Assembly (NCBI RefSeq): GCF_002878395.1
Contig: NC_061117.1
Span: forward strand, 225,595,150-225,659,149
DNA length: 64,000 nt
Direction: 5' to 3'
From: Capsicum annuum
Lineage: Eukaryota; Streptophyta; Magnoliopsida; Solanales; Solanaceae
This document shows positions 1 to 11,268 of the stretch, one piece after another. The first letter of the stretch is position 1, and each line of letters opens with the position of its first letter. The translations under genes were made by a program, and so were the position numbers. Below the pieces are notes generated by a model. It searched no databases. It had not been told where the DNA came from and was given only the letters and a program-made list of their open reading frames with translations.

Positions 1-160
1 CTGTTGGAAATCTTGAGGAAAAAAACAATCTTTTTGTCATAAAGATTTGAGTCTTTGAGGTTTCTGTAGGAAATCTTGAAGAAAAAAACTACTATCTTTT
101 CGTCATAAAGATTGGGTCTTTGAGGTTTCTGTAGGAAATCTTGAGGAAAAACAGTGTCTT
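1..160 (+). repeat. Tandem repeat (~65 bp) in the leader/promoter of the TMEM245-like gene
   Basis: Three successive units each contain GTAGGAAATCTTGAGG (or close) followed by an A run and CTTTTTGTCATAAAGAT. The anchors fall near 3, 66 and 131, so the spacing is 63-65 bp. The third unit runs into the sequence just before the start codon at 198, so the array lies in the 5' leader or core promoter. Its left edge is cut by the window. Confidence 0.75.
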
Positions 161-197
161 TTTGTGTTCTGCTCTCTTCCAGAGGGGCAGAAATTTG

Positions 198-2631
198 ATG
201 GAGCTGGTACCTTACGCAGACCCAAAATCTGAATCAAGTTGTGTTAATCCACCTTGGGAAGATATGTTTAGATCAGCTTCAATGAGGAAACCAGAAGAAC
301 CAAAACCCCAGCAGAACCAGGTACCTTCAGAGACACAGCCAGGAAACCCCATAAAGGAAAATGAACCAAATCAAGATTCAATATCTGCTGCTGATCCTCA
401 GGTGCGTTTAGCACTTTATATAGCTATGGCTCATGCTGGTCTTGTATTTACAATTTTCATTATTTATGGTGTTGGTAAATTGCTTGAAGAGTATTTGAGA
501 GCTATGTTATGGGCTGTACTTTGTTCAATTCCATTAAGGGGAATTCAACAAACTCTTGTTGCATTTTGGTCTGAACCTTTGAAGTTAGGTCTTACTGAGA
601 CCATTTTAGCTGTCCCTGTGGCTGTTTTCAGTGTTTTTCTTGGGACCCTTGTTGATATTAAAGATAAGATTTTTAGGGTTGTTCTTAGGAGGCCTAAAGG
701 TAATGCCACGAGGCGTCATACGAGTGGGTTTTTCGTGTTGTTGAGGTGGCTTTTGTCTTTTTGGGTGTTTGTGATTGCTTATGAGGAGATTGGTGGTATG
801 GGATCAGTTGCACTTCTTGCATTGGGATTTATGTTTACTGCCAACAGTGTGGATTCAACTATGAATGCAGTGACATCATTTAGAAGTCATAGCTTTCGTA
901 GGCTCGCTATCACTGCTTTCTTTACTAGAGGGATATTGAAGAAGTTGAAGACAATTGTGGCGATCGGGTTGATTGTTGGATTGAGTGTGGGTTCGTTAGC
1001 AGGTATGATTTTCTTCTCTTATAAGATAGGTATGGAGGGGAAAGATGCAGTTATCGCGTTGAAATCCCATGTAGAGGAGAGTAATTATGCTGAGAAAATT
1101 GGCGTTAAGCAATGGATGGATGAAAATGAAGTCCCCGAGATGGTGGATAAGTACACCTCACAAATGTATGAGACAGTATTTACCCAGATAGATAGTTATG
1201 CTATGCAATATAACATGACTGAGTTTGTTACTGGCATAAAACATTTTGTAATAGCCCCTGCCAATAACTCAGTTAATCAATCCACGGCTCTGGCATCCCC
1301 CTCTCCGTATGCAGAGAAATTCCTAAGCCTCAAAAGGAGGGTTAAAGATCGTGAATGGGCACAAATATATACAGAAGTGGATTTAATGTTCAGGGAACTG
1401 CTTATCACTAGAGAGGACTTGGTTGAGAAGGCCAAAGGGTTCGCTCTCCAAGGAGTAAACGTAATGCAACGGATACTTGTTAGTAGCACATCTGTTGTAG
1501 GTGGAAGCATGAAGGTCGTGTTCTTGATTGGGAATTCTATAGTTTCAGGTGCTGCTGGCCTTTTTAATTTCGTATCACAGCTTATGGTATTCATCTGGGT
1601 ACTTTATTATCTCATCACATCTGATTCTGGTGGAGTAACAGAACAGGTGATTTCCATGCTCCCTATGTCACATTCCGCAAGGAGGCGAAGTGTTGAGGTT
1701 CTTGACAAAGCTATTTCAGGGGTTCTTCTAGCAACTGCTGAGATTGCACTCTTTCAAGGATGCCTGACTTGGCTCTTGTTCAGATTATTCTCCATACATT
1801 TTTTGTACATGTCGACAATCCTTGCATTTCTTAGTCCTTTGTTTCCTATTTTCCCATCACTGCTTTCAACTATCCCAGCTGCTTTACAGTTGGTGCTTGA
1901 AGGTCGATATGTATTGGCCATCAGCTTATCCATTATACATCTCGTGCTTATGGACTATGGTACATCCGAAATTATGGAGGATATCCCTGGCTATAACGCG
2001 TATCTCACTGGTCTCAGCATTATTGGGGGAATGACATTGTTCCCTTCTGCAGTTGAGGTAATCACAAACATCGCTCTCTCTTGAATTTCCGTTATGACTT
2101 TTCTTGCACTACTTATGTTACCAGTCATGTTGTCCTCTTGTTGAGTATGAGGAAGTGAACATGCAGAATTCATAATGTGAACTTGTATCCTTTATTTACC
2201 TATGAAAAAGGGAAATATGATTGTCATGCGAAACAATATGACAGGAAGAATGATAACTCTATTGAGGAAAGAAGCTATGAGTGCCTTCTCCTTCAACGTT
2301 GCTCTTAGCTCCGATTATTGTCTAGATCACGATGGTTTAGGAAGTAGACTCTCCTTATTTCACTTGAGTTGTCATAGAAGTTTCGAGTGGTTTGACATAT
2401 TACCTTTACAGAATTTGTGGAACCAAAGTGATGAGTCACTTTTCAAGAGAGAATTAGGGAAGTTGGATGGATAGATCTGGTACCAAACGATCCCTTAAAA
2501 GTTGCATCTTTGATATTAATTTCTGTGTTTATGTCGCGCAGGGAGCAATAATGGGGCCACTGATAACTACTGTTGTGATCGCGATAAAAGATTTGTATGT
2601 TGAGTTTGTATTGGAAGAACAGAAGGAATAA
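198..2631 (+). CDS. TMEM245 / AI-2E transporter-like multi-pass membrane protein, two exons
   Basis: Exons 198-2057 and 2542-2631 give 649 residues. The start is the ATG at 198 (MELVPYADP), not the upstream in-frame ATG at 141, because family members begin close to this motif. The N-terminal 80 residues are polar and proline-rich. They are followed by several hydrophobic segments: a pair around residues 85-125, more around 140-225, 250-285, and a C-terminal cluster at about 470-640. The C-terminal half resembles the AI-2E/PerM permease domain, and length and layout match the plant protein At5g55960. Reading straight through exon 1 ends at a stop at 2082-2084 inside the intron. Splicing at GAG|GTAATC to GCGCAG|GGAGC adds 29 residues that continue the last helix and end in EEQKE. 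The substrate is not known. Confidence 0.88.
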
Positions 2632-3360
2632 GTAGTAGAACAAAGCTGTGTTTGCAATGCCTGAGCCTTTGAAGACATTGAGAAAGACCCTACCACTTTG
2701 ATGGTAAAGCATTGCAACATAAAGTGAATTCTTTTTTCTCCCAATCAATTGTTGTTTGTACTCTACATGTATTTGAGGGGCTTTCTTTTCTCAGAAAAAG
2801 CTGTTGATAGTGTGCAGAAGTTCTCATAAATTATACAATTGTGTATTGTATCTTTGTAAAATCATGAACTTTTGAAGAGAATTAGCATTGTTTTGAGATC
2901 TCTTAGCACTGAAACGTGCATTCGCAACCAATTCTTTATGTTAAATGTTATGACCAACAGGCCGAGGATCTTTTGAAAACAGCCTCTCTACTTGACAAGG
3001 TAGAAGAGGTAAGATCTGTGTACACTCTACCCTCGCCAAACTCCACTAGGCACTGATGCTTGTTGCTTGCTTTTTTCACTTCAAAATTCTATGTTCACTT
3101 CATGTATTTCTGGAGAAACTTCCTATGACAGTCATTTCGGATGGTGTCATTTATAAAGCGCTTGGCTACCTTCAGTTCCCTGCGAGCCTGATTCTTGAAG
3201 ATCACATCATCATCAGCAATGGACTGGTACTAATTAAGTACACCCATTCTGCAACAAATTTTGATGGTACATCAAAAAGCAAACATCCAACATCCCTTAT
3301 TTATCAACGGAAACTATCAAGCAGTCTGCGTTTGCACAAATAGGAGTTATCTAAAAGCTT
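2632..3360. other. 3' flank of the TMEM245-like gene
   Basis: The first ~250 bases are presumably 3' UTR and are AT-rich with no frame of interest. A TS-type SINE follows at 2961-3070. The rest, up to a minus-strand SINE at 3362, has no gene that I can support; a 95-codon open frame at 3056-3343 overlaps the SINE and matches nothing I know. Confidence 0.5.
2961..3070 (+). repeat. TS-type SINE copy (diverged)
   Basis: It begins GCCGAGGATCTTTTGAAAAC, followed by CCTCTCTACTT, a GGTAAGATCTGTGTACACTC block and a TTGTTG-like end. This is the same order as the better-preserved copies at 40658 and 57431. The TTG tail is the hallmark of the tobacco TS SINE family. The tail here is degenerate. Confidence 0.6.
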
Positions 3361-3361
3361 A

Positions 3362-3528
3362 AAAAGGGCATATCGGTGCACTAAAGCTAGTGGAAGGGCC
3401 CCACCACTAGAAGGGTGTATCGTACACAGTCTTACTTTGCATTTCCGCCAAAGGCTGTTTCCAAGGCTTGAACCCGTGACCTCCTGGTCACATGGCAGCA
3501 ACTTTACCAGTTACGACAAGGCTCCCTC
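3362..3528 (-). repeat. tRNA-derived SINE, minus strand
   Basis: On the minus strand it reads TAACTGGTAAAGTTGCTGCC (box A-like), then CACGGGTTCAAGCCTTGG (box B, GGTTCAAGCC), then a GTAAGACTGTGTACGATACA block and GCTTTAGTGCACCGATATGC at the 3' end. These are the parts of a tRNA-derived SINE common in Solanum. It ends directly against a CWC15-like fragment, as if inserted into it. Confidence 0.75.
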
Positions 3529-3934
3529 ACTGTCACTTTTGGTGTCAGCATCACCATCACCATCAGCTCTGCGTTGAACAATGGCATCCTCAAACTCTCT
3601 TTTTGGCCCTGCAGCAATATCATATTATAATGGAAACTTGATGAATGTCTTGTTTGAAATTCGAGACTAGTCTAGTTAACAAACAACACTCACCGTTGAC
3701 CACTCTTTCTACGATACCTGTCCTCTGCAGCAACAATATATAGTACGAGTTTAAGAGTAGAACAAAAATGTGGTTCCATATGTGTGCGCGGGAGGGAGGC
3801 AGGGAGGAGGAGAATATGTCCACATCTCACATACCGTAGCCCGTTTCTTTTGAAGAAAAATGTCTTCCAATTCTTCCCGGAGGTTTCTCCTACGCAACTC
3901 ATCCTGACCGTCCTGTCCCTCCTTTTGTGACAAT
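3524..3934 (-). pseudogene. CWC15 (spliceosome component)-like gene fragment
   Basis: Two minus-strand blocks resemble the spliceosome-associated protein CWC15. The first, about 3934-3835, reads KEGQDGQDELRRRNLREELE and ends at a good donor (ACG|GTATGTG). The second, 3609 down to about 3526, follows an acceptor TTGCTGCAG and reads GPKREFEDAIVQRRADGDGD then ADTKSDS. In CWC15 these correspond to the KEGQ..QEELQ..NLREELEE region and the later GSKR..EDRIVPR..DADD.D..KSDD region. The exon between them, the start and the whole C-terminus are missing, and the second block stops at the SINE at 3528. I read it as a broken duplicated copy with splice signals still present. Confidence 0.5.
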
Positions 3935-4134
3935 GGAAATAGAAGCAACTCCGGCAGAATAACTAATGAAAATAGAGATATGCTTTGTTTGTAATATCCA
4001 TGACAACAGTATCGAGCTGAATTCAGATTCATCATACAATTAAGCAGACAACCGACCTATGTTACATCAATAACAAACCCATCGAGTTCAAAAATAAACT
4101 GTCTAAATTTGCATATGCCAGGAACACGACTAAT

Positions 4135-4139
4135 GCAAG
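4135..4139. repeat. Target-site duplication GCAAG (left) of the copia element
   Basis: GCAAG directly precedes the left LTR (TGTTATTTTCC...). The same five bases directly follow the right LTR at 11264-11268, marking both ends of one insertion. Confidence 0.9.
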
Positions 4140-5191
4140 TGTTATTTTCCACAATACGGGGACGCAGAATCCGTATCACAGAACAACTTCAACTTGAGTT
4201 CAAGTATGAACGAGAACACAATGAAATATTAAACACCCTCAACACAAAATCAATAAAGACCTTTCAAAGAGGTGTATTTATTTTTCAGAAAATAAAGATG
4301 AAACAGAAATGATTAAGGCCAAGCCGTCCGAATTCACGGACTTTCCTTAAGGAATAATTCCCCTCACTGTACCCGAGGTTATGGAATCTTCCTCCCAGGA
4401 TAAAATGGCCTTCAATCCGACTATAGCGGTACCTCAAATAGGCGCGACTATAGCGGTACCTCAAATAGGCGGATTCTTTGAACACACTCACGGTTTGAAT
4501 GATCACACTTAGAGTATTTTTAAGACAAGAAGAATGTTTTTTAATCTGAAAATTTCTGTACCAAAACCTGTGAATAAAAGCAAGTTTTTATAGCCAAATG
4601 ATGTCTCTTCTGAAAAGAGACAAAGGTTCATCTAAAAGGTACAACCTTTTCTGAAAATTCATGTCCATTCAGCCAAACAGTGTGACTGTTCTTGAACAGG
4701 CATGTCATTTCATGAATAAGTCTGTCAGTTCAATGAAGTGTTGCAGCAGTTCGTGAAGCAGTGCAACTGTTCACGTAAAACAATGCTACTGTTCACGTAA
4801 AACCAGTGCGGTTCTGAAACATTGCATCTGCTGATCACAGAAAATATTTCCTGCGTTTTACACATTCAGATCAGATTTTCGTCAAATAAAATTTGTCCAA
4901 AAAGATAGATCTCATCGATCATTTGACCAAATCCAAATTCGAAACCGAGCCGAGCGAGCGACGACGACGACGGCGCGAGGCATCATCTGTTTCCTTGTCT
5001 CACTTACCATGTGGAGTAAGTGTTTCACAATAAAAACACTCTCAAGTTCTCTTCTTCCACCAATGTGGGAGAAAGAGTAAACTTGCCAAAATTGAGTACA
5101 CTTTCCATTTTTGGTGTTAACTCAATTTTTTCTCTTCCACTTGATTTCTTCATTTTTCATTCGACACACTTTCATTACTATGAACCCAACA
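4140..5191 (-). repeat. 3' LTR (left copy) of the copia element
   Basis: It is 1,052 bp. It differs from the right LTR mainly by a tandem duplication of about 25 bp around 4423-4470 (GACTATAGCGGTACCTCAAA occurs twice) and by a replaced stretch near 4825-4870. A minus-strand TATA box (CTATAAAAACTTGC) lies at about 4585-4596. Confidence 0.93.
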
Positions 5192-5201
5192 ATCCCCCAC
5201 A
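5192..5201 (-). other. Polypurine tract next to the 3' LTR
   Basis: On the minus strand the bases just before the LTR read ATGTGGGGGAT and then TGTTGGG. The short purine run directly against the 3' LTR is where plus-strand DNA synthesis starts in LTR elements. Confidence 0.7.
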
Positions 5202-5656
5202 TGAATGGGGAATGGCTATTTTTCGTAAAACTTTTACGGACAAGTATGTGATCATCAAGCAAAGACTGATTGCATCTGGATAAGTGGGTTTCCCTTTGAA
5301 CTTTCCATAGTGAACATGCATCGGATGCACTCGGTCAATCGGTAGATTTGATATCTTTGAACCGTCGAACTTTAATGTACACCTAAACAACACATGTCAC
5401 ACAACCAGCCTTTTACCGTTTATGGTTCTTATGATTTTGTTCTTTTCAGCCATGAACACGTCCCGATTTTCATGAGAACTTAGAGAATCGGCCTTTACTA
5501 ATATTCTCTTTGAAGCGGCTTCCACTTCGCCCACACATAGGTAATTTCTAAACGTTCAATCCTATAGATTAAACTATTTGGTCAAATCTGTCAAATTTAG
5601 ATAATCATTAAAAGACTTTTCACCTTAAGTCTTATCCTTGTTTACTATACATTGTC

Positions 5657-5756
5657 NNNNNNNNNNNNNNNNNNNNNNNNNNNNNNNNNNNNNNNNNNNN
5701 NNNNNNNNNNNNNNNNNNNNNNNNNNNNNNNNNNNNNNNNNNNNNNNNNNNNNNNN
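5657..5756. other. Assembly gap (100 N)
   Basis: Exactly 100 N, the usual placeholder for a gap of unknown size. The sequence left of the gap (5573-5656) is repeated directly to its right (5787-5870), and the first 30 bases after the gap are the reverse complement of 5555-5584, so the junction is suspect. Confidence 0.97.
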
Positions 5757-5967
5757 TGACCAAATAGTTTAATCTATAGGATTGAACTATTTGGTCAAAT
5801 CTGTCAAATTTAGATAATCATTAAAAGACTTTTCACCTTAAGTCTTATCCTTGTTTACTATACATTGTCTACATCATGAGAATGGGTTGGGTAATTGACA
5901 ATGTTGAACCTGTCAGACACAACTTTGTTTGATCTCCTTGAACCTAACTCTTGGGATCTCCAGTCTG

Positions 5968-8900
5968 CTAGGTAGAGTTACCGACATGCTGACTCGTCCT
6001 AGGCCTTAAACTCATTCCCTTGGATGTCCTTTCTACTCTTTCTCTAGATACGCCTTTTGTAAGTGGATCCGACACATTATCCTTTGACTTTACATAGTCT
6101 ACAGTGATAATTCCACCAGAGAGAAGTTCTCTTACGGTATTATGTCTTTATCTTATATGACGAGATTTACCGTTATACATCATGCTCCCTGCCCTACCTA
6201 TTGCCGCTTGGCTATCACAGTTTATACATACTGGTGCCACTGGCTTGGGCCAATACGGAATATCTTTCAAGAAATTTTGGAGTCATTCTGCTTCTTCACC
6301 GGCTTTATCTAAAGCGATAAATTCAGATTCCATTGTAGAGCGAGCGATACAGGTCTGTTTGGATGATTTTCGAGAAACTGCTCCTCCACCGATAGTAAAT
6401 ACATATTCACTTGTGGATTTTATTTCATTCGATCTGGTGATCCAATTTGCATCACTATATCCTTCAAGTACCGCAGGATATTTATTATAATGCAGAGCAT
6501 AATTTTGAGTGTATTTAAGATATCCCAAAACTTTTTTTATTGCCATCCAGTGAGTTTTGTTGGGATTACTCATGTACCAACTTAATTTACTGATAGCGCA
6601 TGCTATGTCTGGTCGTGTACAGTTCATTATATACATTAAACATCCCAATACTCTTGCGTACTCCAATTGCGAGTCACTTTCACCTTTATTCTTTCGAAGC
6701 GCAAAGCTTGCATCCAATGGAGTCTTGGCAATACCGAATTCTATATACTTGAACTTGTCAAGTACTTTTTCGATATAATGAGACTGTGAAAATGCCAACC
6801 CTTGTGGAGTTCGATAGATTCTTATACCTAAGATCACATCTGCAACTCCAAGGTCCTTCATATCAAACTTGCTCTAGAGCATTCGTTTTGTTGCATTTAT
6901 GTCAGAAATGTCTCTACTGATGATCAACATATCATCCACATATAAACATACAATGACTTAGTGATTTGGAGTGTCTTTAATATAAACACATTTATCACAT
7001 TCATTTATTTTGAATCCGTTTGCCAACATGGTTTGGTCAAACTTCGCATGCCATTGTTTTGGTGCTTGCTTTAGTCCATATAGTGACTTGATAAGTTTAT
7101 AAACCTTGTTTTCCTTTCCTGGAACCATAAAACCCTCAGATTGTTCCATGTAAATTTCTTCCTCCAAATCTCCATTTAGGAATGCGGTTTTCACATCCAT
7201 TTGATGGATTTGAAGATCATATACCACCGCCAAAGCAATTAACATTCGAATCGAGGTTATCCTTGTTACTGGCGAGTATGTATCAAATTAATCAAGGCCT
7301 TCCTTCTGTTTGAAACCTTTTACAACAAGTCTTGCCTTGTATTTGTCAATAGTACCATCCGCCTTCATTTTCCTTTTGAAGATCCATTTAGAACCTAAAG
7401 GTTTATTTCCGGGAGGAAGGTTAACCAATTCCCATTTATGGTTGTTTAAGATTGAATCAATCTCACTATTGACTGCCTCTTTCCAAAAGGATGAGTCTAA
7501 CGACGACGTCGCTTCTTTAAATATTTGAGGCTCATTTTCTAAGAGAAATATTACAAAATCCGATCCAAACGAAGTTGACGTTCTTTGACGTGTACTACGT
7601 CTTGAATTTTCTTCATTATGTACATTCTCACTTGGTTCATCTTGAGGTCGTTTAGATCTTCCGCTAGACTGTTCGTGTCTAATTTTATATGGGTAAATGT
7701 TTTCAAAGAATTCAGTATTATCTGATTCAATTACCGTATTTTCATTTATATCCGGATGTTCGGATTTATGAACCAAAATTCGACATGCTTTACTGCTTTT
7801 AGCATATCCTATGAATACGCAGTCCACCGTTTTAGGTCCTATCTTAACCCTTTTAGGTATAAGAACTTGAAACTTTGCTAGACACCCCCACACTTTGAAA
7901 TATTTCAAGTTAGGTTTCCTTCCTTTCCATTTTTCATAAGGAATTGATTGTGTCTTACTATGGGGAACTCTGTTGAGTATACGATTGGCTGTAAGGATAG
8001 CCTCCCCCCATAAGTTTTGCGGTAAACCAAAACTTATAAGTAAAGCATTCATCATTTCCTTCAAAGTTTGGTTTTTCCTTTCCGTAATTCCATTAGATTG
8101 AGGTGAATACGGGGTCGTAGTTTGATGGATTATTCCATTCTCTACACATATTTGCGCAAGGGGAGATTCATATTCTCCGCCCCTATCACTTCTTATCATT
8201 TTGATCTTTTTGTCGAACTGATTTTCAACTTCAGTTTTATATTGCCTAAACGCATCTATTGCTTCATCCTTACTATTTAGCAAGTAGACATAACAATATC
8301 TAGTGCAATCATCAATAAGAGTTATGAAATACTTTTTCCCACCACGAGATGGTGTTGACTTCATATCACAAATGTCAGTGTGTATTAAGTTTAAGGGATT
8401 CGAATTCCTTTCAACGAACTTATAAGGATGCTTTGCATACTTTGATTCCACACACGTTTGACATTTTGATTTATTGCACTCAAAGTTTGGCAAAACTTCT
8501 AAGTTAATCAGTTTTTGTAACATTTTGTAATTAACATGGCTTAAACGTTCATGCCATAAATCATAAGACTCAAGCAAATAAGACGAATTCGAACTTTTAT
8601 TCATTTCAACAGTCATTACATTCATCTTATAAAGGCCCTCCGTGAGATAGCCTTTTCCTACATACATTTCTCCTTTGCTCACTATATTTTTTCCAGAAAC
8701 GGTTACACATTTGAATCTGTTCTTATCTAAGAGTGAAACAAAAATTAAATTCCTACGTAACTCCAGAACATAGAACACATTGTTCAGTGTCAAGACCTTG
8801 CCGGAAGTTATCTTTAGGCAAATTTTTTCTGTTTCCTCCACCTTAGCAGTAGCGGAGTTGGCCATGTAAAGCATTTCTTCTGCTTGAGCCGGAGCAAATG

Positions 8901-9981
8901 ACGAGAACAACTCTTTGTTTGCTCAAACATGGCGTGTGGAACCTGAATCCATCCACCATTCGCGTGGATTCCCCACCAAGTTGCACTCCGTGAACATGGC
9001 ACACAAATCATCATATTCTTGGTTGGACTCAATCATATTCTCTTGGTCCTTTTTCTTGCCTTTCTTCGGGGCTTGACAATCTGTGGACTTGTGGCCAATT
9101 TTACCATAATTGAAGCATTTTCCCTTGAACTTTTTCTTGGGTTGATTGCTTCCATGTTTAATTTTCTTTCTTTTTTTCGAGTTTTTTTGGCCATCTTCTA
9201 CAATATGTGCTTCACTCATTGTAGAATTTCCCTTTGACCTTCTTTCGGCAGCTTTATTGTCCTCTTCAATACGAAGACGGACGATAAGATCTTCAACGGT
9301 CATCTCCTTGCGCTTATGCTTTAAGTAGTTTTTGGAATCTTTCCACAAAGGTGGTAGCTTCTCAACTATTGCTGCTACTTGAAAAGCATCATTCACAATT
9401 AAACCTACAAAACAGTTTATGTGAGTATTATGAACATTTTTAATTTGTTCAACTAAGGTATTTTTCAAAAATATACCTTCTGCTAGGAGATCATGTATGA
9501 TGACTTGCAACTCCTGTACTTGAGAGACAACAGATTTGCTATCAATCCTTTTGAAATCCAAGAACCGTGCAACAAGGAATTTCTTAATTCCCGCATCTTC
9601 AGTTTTATATTTCCGTTCAAGTGCCCCCCACAGTTCTTTTGATGTCTTGGTTCCACTATAGACATTATAGAGGTCGTCTTGGAGACCACTCAGAATATAG
9701 TTCCTGCAAAGAAAATCCGAATGTTTCCAAGCTTCTATAATAACGAAGCGGTCCTTGTCTGAGGTTCCCTCGGGAGCGTCTTCGCTAGTGAACCGTTGTA
9801 GACATAAAGTGGTGAGGTAAAAGAACATATTTTGTTGCCACCACTTGAAGTCGATGACAGAAAATTTTTCGGGCTTCTCCGCCGGTGCCATCGTTGGCGG
9901 AGCATTTGTGCAACTTGATGTGGCAATATTATTTGCGCCCATAGACGTTGTCGCATCCATCATTTGACTTTCAGTTGTCAT
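5968..9981 (-). pseudogene. copia gag-pol polyprotein remnant with six premature stops
   Basis: One minus-strand frame of 1,338 codons runs from the ATG at 9981 to a TAG at 5970-5968 without a frameshift. Gag is at the start and has a zinc knuckle at about 9117-9076 whose second cysteine is tyrosine (CFNYGKIGHKSTDC). The protease motif DSG follows. Integrase has the HHCC region (WHERLSH..CQTC) and the D, D and E residues in LIHTD, IRSDRGGEY and NGITERKN. Reverse transcriptase has YVDD at 6942-6931, and RNase H follows. Premature stops are at 8925-8923, 7290-7288, 6960-6958, 6876-6874, 6285-6283 and 6150-6148, all in this frame. They break the protein just after the protease motif, in reverse transcriptase and in RNase H, so the copy cannot encode an active polyprotein. 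Confidence 0.93.
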
Positions 9982-10239
9982 TTTTTCTGTCACCACAAGA
10001 CAGAAAATTAGTATTTTTCAGAATACTATTAATAAAGTTAAATAACTTTAAACTCTTCTTCTTGTTGTTTCTAGTTAACGATGAAATTTTTATTACTTCG
10101 AATCATCAACCGAGTGAATCTTAACTTGTGATGAAGATTTTATGTCTTCTAATAACTAGTTAAATTCAAGCGGAGTAGAAAGCCCAAGCTTTAATCTCCA
10201 AAAACAAGTAATATAGATGTAAGGGATATTCCTTAAGAT

Positions 10240-11263
10240 TGTTATTTTCCACAATATGGGTACATAGAATCTGTATCACAGAACAACAACTTCAACTTGA
10301 GTTCAAGTATGAACGAGAAACACAATGAAGTATTAAACACCCTCAACACAAAATCAATAAAGACCTTTCGAAGAGATGTATTTATTTTTCAGAAAATAAA
10401 GATGAAATAGAAATGATTAAGGTCAAGCCGTCCGAATTCACGGACTTTCCTTAAGGAATAATTCCCCTCACTGTACTCGAGGTTATGGAATCTTCCTCCC
10501 AGGATAAAATGGCCTTCAATTCGACTATAGCAGTACCTCAAATAGGCGAATTCTTCAAACACACTCACGGTTTGAATGATCACACTTAGAGTATTTTTAA
10601 GACAAGAAGAATGTTTTTTAATCTGAAAATTTCTGTACCAAAACCTGTGAATGAAAGCAGGTTTTTATAGCCAAATGATGCTCTTCTGAAAAGAGACAAA
10701 GGTTCATCTAAAAGGTACTACCTTTTCTGAAAATTCATGTCCATTCGGCCAAACAGTGTGACTGTTCTTGAACAGGCATGTCATTTCATGAATAAGTGTG
10801 TCAGTTCAATGAAATGTTGCAGCAGTTCGTGAAGCAGTGCAATTGTTCACGTAAACAGTGCTATTGTTCACGTAAAACCAGTGCAGTTCTGAAACATTGC
10901 ATCTGCTTAACGTTTTGCAACAGTTCACTGCATATGCATATAAATGGAGTCCAAATCACAGATCAGATTTTCGTCAAATAAAATTTGTCCAAAAAAATAG
11001 ATCTCATCGACCAAATTTGAATCCGAATCCGAGCGACGACGATGGCGTGAGGCATCATCTATTTCCTTGCCTCACTTACCATTTGGAGTAAGTGTTTCAC
11101 AATATAAACACTCTCAAGTTCTCTTATTCCGCCAATGTGGGAGAAAGAGTAAACTTGCCAAAATTCAGTACGCTTTCCATTTTTGGTGTTAACTCAATTT
11201 TTTCTCTTCCACTTGATTTCTCCATTTTTCATTCAACACACTTTCATTACTATGAACCCAACA
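10240..11263 (-). repeat. 5' LTR (right copy) of the copia element
   Basis: It is 1,024 bp and closely similar to 4140-5191 over nearly its whole length. On the minus strand it starts TGTTGGGTTCAT and ends AAAATAACA. It would hold the element's promoter. The region inside it (minus strand ATCTTAAGGAATATCC) is not the usual TGGTATCAGAGC initiator-Met primer site. Confidence 0.93.
10662..10670 (-). promoter_or_regulatory. TATA box of the copia 5' LTR
   Basis: CTATAAAAA on the minus strand sits inside the LTR and is followed by CCTGCTTTCATTCACAGG. The left LTR has the same motif. Position and sequence fit an LTR core promoter; no activity is shown. Confidence 0.6.
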
Positions 11264-11268
11264 GCAAG
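11264..11268. repeat. Target-site duplication GCAAG (right) of the copia element
   Basis: Identical to 4135-4139. Confidence 0.9.

Larger units (their letters stand above)
4140..11263 (-). mobile_element. Full-length Ty1/copia LTR retrotransposon, coding on the minus strand, inactive
   Basis: The element is 7.1 kb. LTRs lie at 4140-5191 and 10240-11263, and both start TG and end CA as written on either strand. A perfect 5-bp target duplication GCAAG flanks it. Transcription would run from the right LTR leftwards: gag, aspartic protease, integrase, reverse transcriptase, RNase H, polypurine tract, left LTR. Integrase before reverse transcriptase is the copia order. The internal frame has six stop codons and there is a 100-N gap between RNase H and the 3' LTR. 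Sequence style suggests a Tork/Tnt1-like lineage, which is only an impression. Confidence 0.95.

Noticed and set aside
2202..2474. 90-codon open frame after the TMEM245-like long exon
   Set aside because: It lies inside the intron that joins 2057 to 2542 and shows no family features.
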